Source: CAVAWX01 sp963592385
Lineage (GTDB): Bacteria > Actinomycetota > Coriobacteriia > Coriobacteriales > QAMH01
DNA: 26,958 nucleotides
Direction: 5' to 3'
Assembly: GCA_963592385.1 (NCBI GenBank)
Contig: CAVAWX010000015.1
Coordinates: 1-26,958 of the forward strand
Shown here: positions 9,051 through 15,678 of the stretch, one piece after another
Layout: each line of letters starts with the position of its first letter
How positions within the stretch are numbered: position 1 is the stretch's first letter
Made by a program: the position numbers and the translations under genes
Notes under the pieces: model-generated
Told to the model about the DNA's origin: nothing
The model's database searches: none
Seen by the model: the letters and a program-made list of their open reading frames with translations, nothing else

Positions 9051-9479
9051 GTGAAGACGCCCGAGCAGATCCAGCAAGCGTACATAGACGCGTTTGCGAA
9101 CAAGGGCGATGCCTTTGAGCAGTTTGACTACCTGCTGCAGATATCCGCGCAGCTCGACGAGCTGCCCGACGAGCTCAAAACAGACGATGTGCTCGTAAAG
9201 GGGTGCCAATCTCAGGTGTGGCTCTACCCCTCTTGGAACGGCGGCCAACCAGGTCGAAGCTTTGCGCTCGAAGGCGACAGCGACACGCTCATGGTGCGCG
9301 GCGTGATCCGCATCTTCCAGGAGATGTTTTCCGGGCAAAGCGCGCAGGCCATCTTGGAGTGCCCCGTGCTCTTCGTGGAGCAGACAGAGCTTGCCTACGT
9401 GTTTGACGCCCAACGCCAGGCAGGCGTGCAGGCCATAGCCAAAACCATACATGACTTTGCCCGCCAGGCGCTGGCATAA
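9051..9479 (+). CDS. sufE: SufE-like sulfur acceptor
   Basis: A 142-residue protein with a GTG start at 9051, chosen because a G-rich ribosome-binding site (GGACGGGGG) precedes it and SufE homology begins just after. The active-site block VKGCQSQVWL is present with cysteine at residue 52, close to the position in Escherichia coli SufE. It is followed by the conserved region with SDTLMVRGVIRI. In the family this cysteine takes the persulfide sulfur from SufS and hands it to the Fe-S scaffold. Eighteen bases separate its stop from the ACP-like gene and sufS follows that, so the three are probably one operon. No scaffold genes (sufB, sufC, sufD or iscU) are in the window. Confidence 0.9.
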   Translation: MKTPEQIQQAYIDAFANKGDAFEQFDYLLQISAQLDELPDELKTDDVLVKGCQSQVWLYPSWNGGQPGRSFALEGDSDTLMVRGVIRIFQEMFSGQSAQAILECPVLFVEQTELAYVFDAQRQAGVQAIAKTIHDFARQALA

Positions 9480-9497
9480 GAAGAGGATGTGAGTCGC

Positions 9498-9932
9498 ATG
9501 CAAGCCACTATGACGCTCAAGGACAGGATGGACATCGCGGCACAAGACGCCCAGGCAGCGCTTGACCTGCTGTTGAGCGGCACGCTTGACCGCGAGGGGT
9601 TTCGCACGCAGGTTCGCAAATTCACGCTGGCCAAGTTCTTCTTGACCGAGGAAGAAGCCCAAGCATCCGGCACGGACGAGATCTTGAAGCTTGCCAACGA
9701 CAGCGTGGAGAAGCTGCTGCGCCAAAACGACAAGAGCGTGAAGCTGGCCGAAGGCTCCACCACCTGCACCAACCAAAGCTCGACCGACATCAAGAAAGTC
9801 CTGCTATCGTTGACGTTGCAGCGAGCGCTGGGGGTGCGCTTCACGCCGGAGGAGTCCGCAGAGCTCACCACCATCACGCAGCTGGCCGACGCGCTGTACG
9901 ACGCGCAAGGCGACGAGAGCCGCGCGCGCTAG
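9498..9932 (+). CDS. Small acyl-carrier-protein-like protein between sufE and sufS
   Basis: 144 residues from ATG 9498 (AAGAGG at 9481-9486); a GTG nine bases earlier (9489) is an alternative. Residues about 95-134 resemble the second half of acyl carrier proteins. LQRALGVRFTPEESAEL followed by TTITQLADAL lines up with the helix II-III segment that reads roughly LEEEFxxEIPDEEAEKITTV in true ACPs. By this alignment the position of the phosphopantetheine serine (DSL) is taken by Asp97, with Ser94 and Ser95 two or three residues away, so it may not be modified. The N-terminal half (helical, charged) is not recognised. Its place suggests a role with the cysteine desulfurase. The ACP similarity was made by eye and needs a profile search. 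Confidence 0.6.
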   Translation: MQATMTLKDRMDIAAQDAQAALDLLLSGTLDREGFRTQVRKFTLAKFFLTEEEAQASGTDEILKLANDSVEKLLRQNDKSVKLAEGSTTCTNQSSTDIKKVLLSLTLQRALGVRFTPEESAELTTITQLADALYDAQGDESRAR

Positions 9933-10001
9933 AAGCGAAAGGGCGCGCGACGGCGGCAGCGTAAACGGCAGCAATGTCTTCGACTCGAGCGGGAGGATCC
10001 C

Positions 10002-11288
10002 ATGTTTGACGTCTCGAAGGTCAGGGATGACTTTCCCATTCTCTCTACGCAGGTGCATGGCCATCCGCTCGTTTATTTGGACAACGCGGCGACCATGCAG
10101 GTGCCGCAGCACGTGCTCGACTGCGTGATGCAGCACTACCACACCAGCAACGCCAACGTCCATCGCGGCATGCACTACCTGGCACATGCCTCCACCAACG
10201 CGCTGGAGCAGGCGCGGCAGACGGTGGCGCGCTTTGTGAACGCGCCCGATGCCCGCGGCGTCGTGTTCACGCGTGGCACGACCGACGCCCTCAACATGGC
10301 CGCGCGCGGCTTGGCCCACCTCGTCGGCCCCGGCGACCGCGTCGTCGTGAGCGTCATGGAGCACCACTCCAACTACGTGCCCTGGCAGCAGCTGTGCTTT
10401 GAACGCGGTGCGGAGTTTTGCGTTGTCGGGCTAGACGATGGCGGCGACGTCGACCTCGCACAGCTCGAAAGCATTCTGGCCGGCGGCAGCGACGCCCCGC
10501 GCGGACACATGGTCCCAGGCGCAGAGCTGCCGGCGAAGCCAGGTCCGGTAAAGGTCGTTGCCATGACCGGCTGCTCCAACGTGCTGGGAGCCCTGCTTCC
10601 TGTGCGCACCGTGGCCGATGCAGTCCATGGCGCCGGAGCGCTCTTTGTTTTGGACGGCGCGCAGCTCATGCGACATGGTGTTGTCGATATGCGGCAGCTC
10701 GGCTGCGATTTCCTGGCGATGAGCGGGCACAAGTTTGGCGCGGGGACGGGCATCGGGGCCTTGTGCGGCCGCATGGAAGCGATGGAGCTTGTGCGCCCGC
10801 GCGACTTTGGCGGCGAGATGGTGGACGAGGTCGGCGCTGCCAAGACCGACTTCGAGGAGCTGCCTTTGCGCCTGGAGGCCGGCACTCCCAACTACGTGGG
10901 TGCCATAGCCATGGCCTGCGCCTGCGACTACCTGACCAAGTTGGACCGCAACGAGGTCGCCGCATACGAACAGCAGCTGGTAGAGCGCGCCCTTGCCGGC
11001 TTGCAGCGCATCGACGGACTGCAGGTGGTCGGCAGTCCCAAGCGGCGCGCCGGCCTTGTGTCGTTTGTCATCGACGACGTGCACCCGCTGGACTTGTGCA
11101 CCATGCTCGACACGCGCGGCGTGGCGCTGCGCAGCGGCCACAACTGCGCGCAGCCGCTGCTCGATTGGTACAAGCTCAGCTCCGTTGCCCGCCTGAGCCC
11201 GGCCTTCTACAACACGCCGGCAGAAATCGACGCCGCCGTGGGCCTTGTCGAGAAAACAGCCGCCCTTCTCCGCAGGGCAAGAGGCTAA
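10002..11288 (+). CDS. sufS: SufS-type cysteine desulfurase
   Basis: A 428-residue PLP enzyme, ATG 10002 behind GGGAGG. Visible blocks are YLDNAAT near the N-terminus, NVHRGMHYLA, FTRGTTDALN, the EHHSN histidine motif, VLDGAQ, and the Schiff-base lysine in MSGHKFGAGTG (K244). RSGHNCAQPL holds the catalytic cysteine (C382). This is the group II arrangement that works with SufE. It is about 20 residues longer than typical SufS because of an insertion around residues 160-180, with SDAPRGHMVPGAEL before the CSNVLG strand. The usual aromatic ending ARASF is changed to ARLSPAFYNT. It takes sulfur from L-cysteine, leaving alanine, and forms a persulfide for SufE. It is the last gene of the bracketed module. 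Confidence 0.93.
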   Translation: MFDVSKVRDDFPILSTQVHGHPLVYLDNAATMQVPQHVLDCVMQHYHTSNANVHRGMHYLAHASTNALEQARQTVARFVNAPDARGVVFTRGTTDALNMAARGLAHLVGPGDRVVVSVMEHHSNYVPWQQLCFERGAEFCVVGLDDGGDVDLAQLESILAGGSDAPRGHMVPGAELPAKPGPVKVVAMTGCSNVLGALLPVRTVADAVHGAGALFVLDGAQLMRHGVVDMRQLGCDFLAMSGHKFGAGTGIGALCGRMEAMELVRPRDFGGEMVDEVGAAKTDFEELPLRLEAGTPNYVGAIAMACACDYLTKLDRNEVAAYEQQLVERALAGLQRIDGLQVVGSPKRRAGLVSFVIDDVHPLDLCTMLDTRGVALRSGHNCAQPLLDWYKLSSVARLSPAFYNTPAEIDAAVGLVEKTAALLRRARG

Positions 11289-11299
11289 AAGACCAGACC

Positions 11300-11329
11300 C
11301 TGGCTGCCGCCTGCGCAGACGGCAGCCAG
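11300..11329 (+). terminator. Hairpin at the end of the suf genes
   Basis: A perfect 10-bp stem, CTGGCTGCCG (11300-11309) and CGGCAGCCAG (11320-11329), with a 10-base loop, 12 bases after the sufS stop. It lacks an immediate T-run; a T6 occurs about 20 bases later inside repeat copy 2. Probably a transcription end or 3' stabilising stem. Confidence 0.55.
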
Positions 11330-11336
11330 CACCAAA

Positions 11337-11454
11337 GAATCGATCGGGGCGGCCTTTTTTGAAGACGACGCCCTCACCTTCGATTTCGCGGCTCAGGGTC
11401 GCGCGGCACCTGCGTTTCGTGCTCATAGGGTGTTTTGCGTGTTCGTCGAAGCTG
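11337..11454 (+). repeat. 118-bp intergenic repeat, copy 2
   Basis: Same length and orientation as 5272-5389, with 101 of 118 bases identical by hand count. It lies directly after the sufS hairpin and 62 bases before the start taken for the membrane protein. The two copies enclose the regulator, isomerase-like, sufE, ACP-like and sufS genes and nothing else. Confidence 0.85.
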
Positions 11455-11516
11455 TCGGCGCGATGCTGCAGTAGACAGTCTGATAGACTTAGCGCCGCTA
11501 TGTTGGCGCAAGGTTT

Positions 11517-12320
11517 GTGCGCTCGCTGCTGCTCACTTTGTGCTCGTTGGTTCCGATCCTCAATTGGTGCATCTGCGGTTTTGCGGCGCGCTGGGGCAGG
11601 GAGATATGCCTGGGCGTCAACCGCAGGCTGCCCTCGACGATCGTCAGCGACGACACGTTCATCTCCGGCGCCAAGATCTGGCTCGTCAACCTGTGCTGGG
11701 TGCTTGGCCTGGTTCTCGTCGGGTGCCTGCTGTGGATGATTCCGGTCGCGGGCCCGATTCTCGTGTGCCTGCTGTTTTTCGTCTACGTCTTCGTGGCCCC
11801 GCTCCTGAACTTCCAAGTGGCGCTGAGCTCCAAGCTCGTGGTCGGCTTCACCGGCGTGCGCAGGGCGTTTTTGCTCCTCGGGAAAAAGCCGATCAAGACG
11901 CTCGGCGCCACGTTCGCGCCGGTCTTGGTGGTCAACCTGATCGTGGGCGTGCTCGACTCCGTCGTCGGCGGGGCGCTTCTCACGGCGGTCGCGAGCTCTC
12001 TGGTCAACATACTGTCGAGTTATGCCTCGAGCTTCGTCTCCGGGTTCTTCACGGGCGCCGATCTGTCGAGTGTGCTCATGGCGTTTCTCAACGAGCTCGA
12101 CGGCGTCTACACCGTCGGCGTGTACGGATTCTTCTTCCTCTACTTCATCTTCAAGCTCGCAGGGGTGATTGCGAACCTCTGGACCTACCGCGCGATCGGG
12201 CACCTGATCGCGCGCGAGGCTCCGGAGTGGCTGAAGGAGGAGGAGCTCGTCGATGCGTCGTGCGTCGAGGGGTCGGCTGCCGACATCAAGCCGTACGTCC
12301 CCATGGCAGAGGTTGCGTAA
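11517..12320 (+). CDS. Polytopic membrane protein, DUF4013-like
   Basis: About 267 residues, mostly hydrophobic. Membrane segments are visible at about 3-22 (LLLTLCSLVPILNWCICGFAA), 53-100 (two or three spans with IWLVNLCWVLGLVLVG and GPILVCLLFFVYVFVAPLL), 120-165 and 205-230 (YGFFFLYFIFKLAGVIANLW). The opening LCSLVPILNW, then CGFAARWGRE and RRLPSTI, resembles the start of DUF4013 proteins, which have no known function. The start is uncertain. GTG 11517 is used because the frame closes at a TAG at 11490 and no ATG is available, but no good ribosome-binding site is seen and the first membrane span begins almost at once. It is followed by a strong terminator. It has its own transcript or one starting in the repeat. 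Confidence 0.65.
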   Translation: MRSLLLTLCSLVPILNWCICGFAARWGREICLGVNRRLPSTIVSDDTFISGAKIWLVNLCWVLGLVLVGCLLWMIPVAGPILVCLLFFVYVFVAPLLNFQVALSSKLVVGFTGVRRAFLLLGKKPIKTLGATFAPVLVVNLIVGVLDSVVGGALLTAVASSLVNILSSYASSFVSGFFTGADLSSVLMAFLNELDGVYTVGVYGFFFLYFIFKLAGVIANLWTYRAIGHLIAREAPEWLKEEELVDASCVEGSAADIKPYVPMAEVA

Positions 12321-12429
12321 GGGCGTGTGAGGCCGCGTAGGGCCGCGTCAGGTTGCGCGAGGCGCCGCTGCCCGCAGCGCGGGGTTCGGCGCGGGGGGAT
12401 TCACAAGGCTGAACTCAGAGATTGAAGGG

Positions 12430-12464
12430 AAGGGACTTGCTCGATGCGGGCAAGTCCCTTTTTT
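12430..12464 (+). terminator. Strong rho-independent terminator
   Basis: A perfect 11-bp stem, AAGGGACTTGC (12430-12440) with GCAAGTCCCTT (12450-12460), a 9-base loop and a T-run to 12464. It ends the membrane protein transcript and separates it from the convergent LUD gene. The opposite strand lacks a clean T-run. The rest of 12321-12535 holds only GC-rich short repeats of the type GCCGCGT. Confidence 0.9.
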
Positions 12465-12535
12465 GCGTTGTGCGCACGCGCAGCCTGCGCCCTAGAATCT
12501 GGGGGTGCAGTTCACCAGCCGCGGCGCCTGCCGCT

Positions 12536-13162
12536 CTAGAAGCCCAGGCTCTCGCCGACCAAAATCACATGGATGCGGCCTTTGTGGCGCGAGAAGCGCG
12601 TGATGAGGAACTGGCAGCAGATGGTGTCCATGCTCTTGCAGTCGCTGCATGTGCCCCTGAGCTTGCACGGCGTCTCCAGGTCGAAGCGCTGGGCGTTGAC
12701 GGGCGCGGCGACGTTGCGGGCGCGCTTCATGGCGCTGTCGAGGTCGGGGCAGACCTTGTTCATGCCGATGATGAAGAGCACCTGCCTGGGGCCTTGGGCG
12801 ATGCAGGAGACGCGGTTGGAGTTGCCGTCGATGTTGACGAGCACGCCGTCGTCGGTCATGGCGTTGGCGCTCGAGATGAAGACGTCGCTGTCGTAGGCGG
12901 CCAGAAGCTCGGCGCGCGGGTCCGCGTTGCCGTGGCCCAGGAAGTTGTAGTCGCCGGTCTCGAGCGCATCGACAAGGCCGATTTCCCTGGCGCTCTCGCA
13001 GCCGCCGATGGCCACCGTGCTGCCGGCGGGGATGAACTCCAGCGCCTTGGCCAGCGCTTCTTCCTTGGTCGCGGCGTAGCAGGCGCTCATGTTGCGGCTT
13101 TCCAGGCCTTTCACCACGACCTGGCCCAAAAGCTCGTTTCGCTTGGCGAAGTTTGCGTTCAT
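12536..13162 (-). CDS. LUD-domain (DUF162) lactate-utilisation-like protein
   Basis: 208 residues, starting at the ATG whose complement is at 13160-13162, preceded on its strand by GGAGGAGGG. The sequence is typical of the stand-alone LUD family: an N-terminal segment with EEALAKALEFIPAGSTVAIGG, then GNADPRAE, SSANAMTDDGVLVNIDG and GMNKV. The C-terminal cysteine signature is CKLRGTCSDCKSMDTICC (C166, C172, C175, C182, C183). The domain is shared with LutB/LutC of L-lactate oxidation, but no lutA or lutB lies nearby. The stand-alone proteins have no proven reaction. It is transcribed against its right-hand neighbour's promoter side and converges on the membrane protein. Confidence 0.88.
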   Translation of the reverse strand: MNANFAKRNELLGQVVVKGLESRNMSACYAATKEEALAKALEFIPAGSTVAIGGCESAREIGLVDALETGDYNFLGHGNADPRAELLAAYDSDVFISSANAMTDDGVLVNIDGNSNRVSCIAQGPRQVLFIIGMNKVCPDLDSAMKRARNVAAPVNAQRFDLETPCKLRGTCSDCKSMDTICCQFLITRFSRHKGRIHVILVGESLGF

Positions 13163-13184
13163 GTTCCCTCCTCCGTTTCCTTGC

Positions 13185-13219
13185 GTGCGCATGTGCGCGG
13201 GTCGTGCACATGTGCGCGG
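13185..13219. promoter_or_regulatory. Candidate operator: tandem GTGCRCATGTGCGCGG upstream of the LUD gene
   Basis: Two 16-base direct repeats, 13185-13200 and 13204-13219, differ at one base and are set 19 bp apart. Each contains a near-palindrome (GCGCATGTGC and GCACATGTGC, the second perfect). They lie 22-57 bases upstream of the LUD start, where a regulator would act. No convincing -35/-10 pair was identified. Confidence 0.45.
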
Positions 13220-13330
13220 TTTCTGCGTATCGTGCGGCGATTGCCGACGTCGCGGCCGCCTGCCGCTAGCCCGTCGCACGCGCGCGCCGACGCGACCGCG
13301 CTCCGAATTTCACCATGATACACAAACCCC

Positions 13331-13426
13331 GAAACGCACCGCCGCCGCCGTTCTCGCGTCCACGAGGCAAGCTTGCGCGCAGGCCGCGGCCGAGATGCTT
13401 GCGCGTCAGCAGGAGCACAAGGCGGC
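13331..13426 (+). pseudogene. Relic copy of the small CxCxxC protein locus
   Basis: Bases 13331-13385 match 14878-14932 (42 of 55 identical, no gaps), which is the leader of the intact gene at 15013. Bases 13386-13426 match 15262-15302 (39 of 41), inside its coding region, and still read AAEMLARQQE in the same frame. The copy therefore lacks the 329-bp segment between two GCAAG pentamers (14926 and 15255), which removes the promoter, the start and most of the gene. The CxCxxC tail is also missing. The gap 13163-13471 holds this relic, the candidate LUD operator and a small AATCGC/GCGATT hairpin, but no intact gene. Confidence 0.7.
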
Positions 13427-13471
13427 AGTCTTGCAAGATGGTCGCAGCGTTGGCAATCGCCACGCGATTTT

Positions 13472-14767
13472 TCAGCTGAACGCGCTGGGGAGCGCGTAGA
13501 GCGGGACGTTTGTCATCCAATCCTGCGCGCGGTAGTCGGAAAGGGAGAAGCGCAGCGCCGCGACCTGCGGGTGTTTTTCGCGAAACGCCCGCAGGCTTTT
13601 CGACTTCAGGTTCTCCGCAGCCTTCACCTCGATGGCTGCCACCTCCTGCCCCCGCTGCACGAGGAAGTCTATCTCGCCTCGCGAGCTCGCGGCCGACCAG
13701 TAGAAAGGTTCTAGCCCGCATTCCGACAGCAGCTGCTGGCAGACGTACTGTTCGGTGAGCGCTCCCTTGAACTCCGTGAAGACGCCGTCGCCTGCGACCA
13801 CGCTGCCGGGGTCGAGGCCTGCCATGGCCGCGAGCAGCCCGACGTCGTTGACGAAGAACTTGAACGACGAGGTGTCCTTGTAGGCGGACAGGGGCAGGTT
13901 CGGAGCCGTGACGCGCAGGACGCGAACGGCGATCCCAGCGGACTCGAGCCAGGTGACGGCGAAGCGGTAGTCCCTTGCGCGTGCGCTTTCGCGTATGTGG
14001 CCGAAGACGAATTTTTTATTTTCCCGGGAAAGATGCGCCGGAATCGAGTCCCAAGCCGCCAAGACCCTCTCGACCTCGGCACCTGCCAGGTGCTTGCCCA
14101 TGTCCAAGCGGTAGCCGTTCAAAATCTCGTCCTGGATTGCGCGAGCCTGCGTAAACGACCCTTCATCGGCATAGGAGGCAAGCACTTCGGGCATGCCGCC
14201 CACAACATAGTATTCCTTCAGGCGTTTTCTGAGACGCTGTGCGTAGACCTTCAGCTTGTCCGGTGCCCCCGTCCGGGCGATTTCGGCCAGGTGCGCCTCG
14301 CCTTGCGCCTCGAGGAATTCGGTGAAGCTCATCGGGTGAAGCGTCAGGAAATTGACCTTGCCGACGGGAAACCCTGTGCCCGTGTGATCGACGAGCCCCA
14401 GCAGCGAGCCCGCGGCAGCAACGTGCAGCTCCGGCATTTCCTCGCAGAAATACTTCAGGGAGGTGAGGGCGCGCGGACACTCCTGGACTTCGTCGAAGAC
14501 GAGCAGGGTTTTACCGCAGGTTATGCTCTCGTGCGTCAGGTTCGCGATTTCTGCCACCAGCTGCTTGGGGCGATACCCCAACTCGAAGAGCGCGGCCAGC
14601 TCGGGGTCGCCGTCGAAATCGAGATACACGCAGTTGGAGAAGTGCAGGCGCCCGAACTCCTTCAAGAGCCAGGTTTTCCCCACTTGGCGTGCGCCGCGCA
14701 CGACCAGCGGCTTGCGCCCCCGCTTGTCCTTCCAGGCAAGAAGGTCGTGCATCAGGTGGCGTTCCAT
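13472..14767 (-). CDS. AAA ATPase with DUF4143 domain
   Basis: 431 residues, starting at the ATG complementary to 14765-14767 with AAGGAG upstream on its strand. The N-terminus is an AAA_14-type ATPase with Walker A GARQVGKT (residues 25-32) and Walker B LLVFDEVQECP (D92, E93), then AAGSLLG (sensor) and LHPMSFTEFL. The C-terminal DUF4143 part runs from about 200 to the end and includes EYYVVGGMPEVL, FFVNDVGLLAAM and FTEFKGALTEQYV. It also carries a restriction-nuclease-like segment, YWSAASSRGEIDFLVQ followed by EVKA. Such proteins are common and often patchily distributed; the biochemical role is unknown. Related sequences lie on both sides of the gene, and a palindrome lies upstream, which suggests it arrived by insertion or duplication. 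Confidence 0.9.
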   Translation of the reverse strand: MERHLMHDLLAWKDKRGRKPLVVRGARQVGKTWLLKEFGRLHFSNCVYLDFDGDPELAALFELGYRPKQLVAEIANLTHESITCGKTLLVFDEVQECPRALTSLKYFCEEMPELHVAAAGSLLGLVDHTGTGFPVGKVNFLTLHPMSFTEFLEAQGEAHLAEIARTGAPDKLKVYAQRLRKRLKEYYVVGGMPEVLASYADEGSFTQARAIQDEILNGYRLDMGKHLAGAEVERVLAAWDSIPAHLSRENKKFVFGHIRESARARDYRFAVTWLESAGIAVRVLRVTAPNLPLSAYKDTSSFKFFVNDVGLLAAMAGLDPGSVVAGDGVFTEFKGALTEQYVCQQLLSECGLEPFYWSAASSRGEIDFLVQRGQEVAAIEVKAAENLKSKSLRAFREKHPQVAALRFSLSDYRAQDWMTNVPLYALPSAFS

Positions 14768-14810
14768 GTGCGGCTCCTTTCGTCCGATTCCTTTGGCTCT
14801 TGCGGATTTG

Positions 14811-14872
14811 TTGGCTTTTTTTCGTTCGTATTTTAGCCAATTTTGGTCAAAATTCGGACGAAAAATCGCCAA
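14811..14872. repeat. 62-bp imperfect palindrome upstream of the DUF4143 ATPase
   Basis: The 30-base arms 14811-14840 and 14843-14872 match as reverse complements at 24 of 30 positions, with a TT spacer. A shorter perfect hairpin, AATTTTG/CAAAATT (14839-14854), is nested. It is AT-rich in a very GC-rich region, 44 bases upstream of the ATPase start and between two divergent genes. Confidence 0.7.
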
Positions 14873-14947
14873 ACTCTGAAATGCACCACCGTCGCCCTCC
14901 CCGCATTCGCGCGGCAAACTTGCGTGCAAGCCGGCGGGCGGATCCGC

Positions 14948-14973
14948 GTAGCGCTCTTTTGTAGCGCTATGAT
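14948..14973 (+). promoter_or_regulatory. Candidate promoter with two GTAGCGCT boxes
   Basis: TATGAT (14968-14973) is a good -10 hexamer 40 bases before the start at 15013. GTAGCGCT occurs at 14948-14955 and again at 14961-14968, 13 bp apart, where a -35 would sit. No consensus -35 is present, so an activator or repressor bound at the boxes is plausible. Confidence 0.4.
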
Positions 14974-15012
14974 GCCGGGTGAAATGCAGGCTTTCGCGCG
15001 AAGGAGCACATC

Positions 15013-15381
15013 ATGGACAAGGAAACTCTTGATTTTGTGGCCGAGCGGGTCGAGACGCTGGCCACGGCGGACACGAGCAAGCAAGCCACCAAGGACGCGG
15101 CTCGCGCCTGGCAAGATGCCGTCGCGGAGGATTCGTCCGATGCGGCGCTGCAGCAGGCCACGGACGCGCTGCTCGACGTGCTTGAGGGGCGTCCGACGAG
15201 CATCGACGGCGTCATCGCGTTCGCCCAAGGCCCTGCCGCCGAGATGCTCGGCGAGCAAGTTGCGGCCGAGATGCTTGCGCGCCAGCAGGAGCGCAAGGCG
15301 GCTGGCGCGAAGTACTGCGACTGCCCGAGCTGCAAGGCCGCCTCGGAGATCCTGGCCAAGTTCGGCCGCATCGAGCTGTAG
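15013..15381 (+). CDS. Small conserved CxCxxC protein (family sometimes labelled Hsp90)
   Basis: 122 residues, ATG 15013 behind AAGGAG. The pattern MDKETLDFVAERVETL, IDGVIAF in the middle and GAKYCDCPSCKAASEIL near the end matches a small anaerobe family that I recall from automatic annotations as a heat-shock Hsp90 protein. It has none of the Hsp90 domains. The three cysteines C102, C104 and C107 could bind a metal. The function is unknown. AAEML occurs twice, nine residues apart (residues 75-79 and 84-88), probably from an internal duplication. It is followed three bases later by another small gene. Confidence 0.75.
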   Translation: MDKETLDFVAERVETLATADTSKQATKDAARAWQDAVAEDSSDAALQQATDALLDVLEGRPTSIDGVIAFAQGPAAEMLGEQVAAEMLARQQERKAAGAKYCDCPSCKAASEILAKFGRIEL

Positions 15382-15384
15382 CTG

Positions 15385-15594
15385 ATGGCGGGGGAGAAGA
15401 CTTCCTTCAGCGAGAGCTCCGGCGGGGCGGCCGCCATGCGCAACGCGAATGTCCGTGCCTTCGAAAACCTCCAAAAGGCCATGGAGGGCGCTGCGGAGGA
15501 AGCAGGCCTCGAGACGGAAGACGATGTCGTTGCTATGGTTCGGGAACTGCGCGCCGAGCGGCGCGACGCCCCTTCGTGCTCGCAGGCGCTTTGA
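15385..15594 (+). CDS. Small hypothetical protein, 69 residues
   Basis: It starts at ATG 15385, three bases after the previous stop, so it would be translated by coupling; no ribosome-binding site is obvious. ATG 15436 is an alternative start. Apart from a polar N-terminus, it is one acidic helix-rich segment (AFENLQKAMEGAAEEAGL, then EDDVVAMVRELRAER). The C-terminal pattern recalls short antitoxin-like proteins of related bacteria, but no toxin gene is adjacent and I do not assign it. The 84 bases after it have no gene. Confidence 0.5.
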   Translation: MAGEKTSFSESSGGAAAMRNANVRAFENLQKAMEGAAEEAGLETEDDVVAMVRELRAERRDAPSCSQAL

Positions 15595-15678
15595 ATGCGC
15601 CGCGCACCCGATTCGGAAATCTTGAACGTCATCGTCACAAGCGGTTCGCGCCTGGCCGCTGTGCTAGAGTAGCGAGCC

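Noticed and set aside
10431..12203. Long open frame on the minus strand across sufS and the repeat
   Set aside because: It is antisense to a clear PLP enzyme gene and to the membrane protein, with charged low-quality sequence; an effect of high GC.
13455..13472. AATCGC/GCGATT hairpin with T4 as a plus-strand terminator
   Set aside because: No plus-strand gene ends here; the stem is only 6 bp and overlaps the 3' end of the ATPase gene on the other strand.
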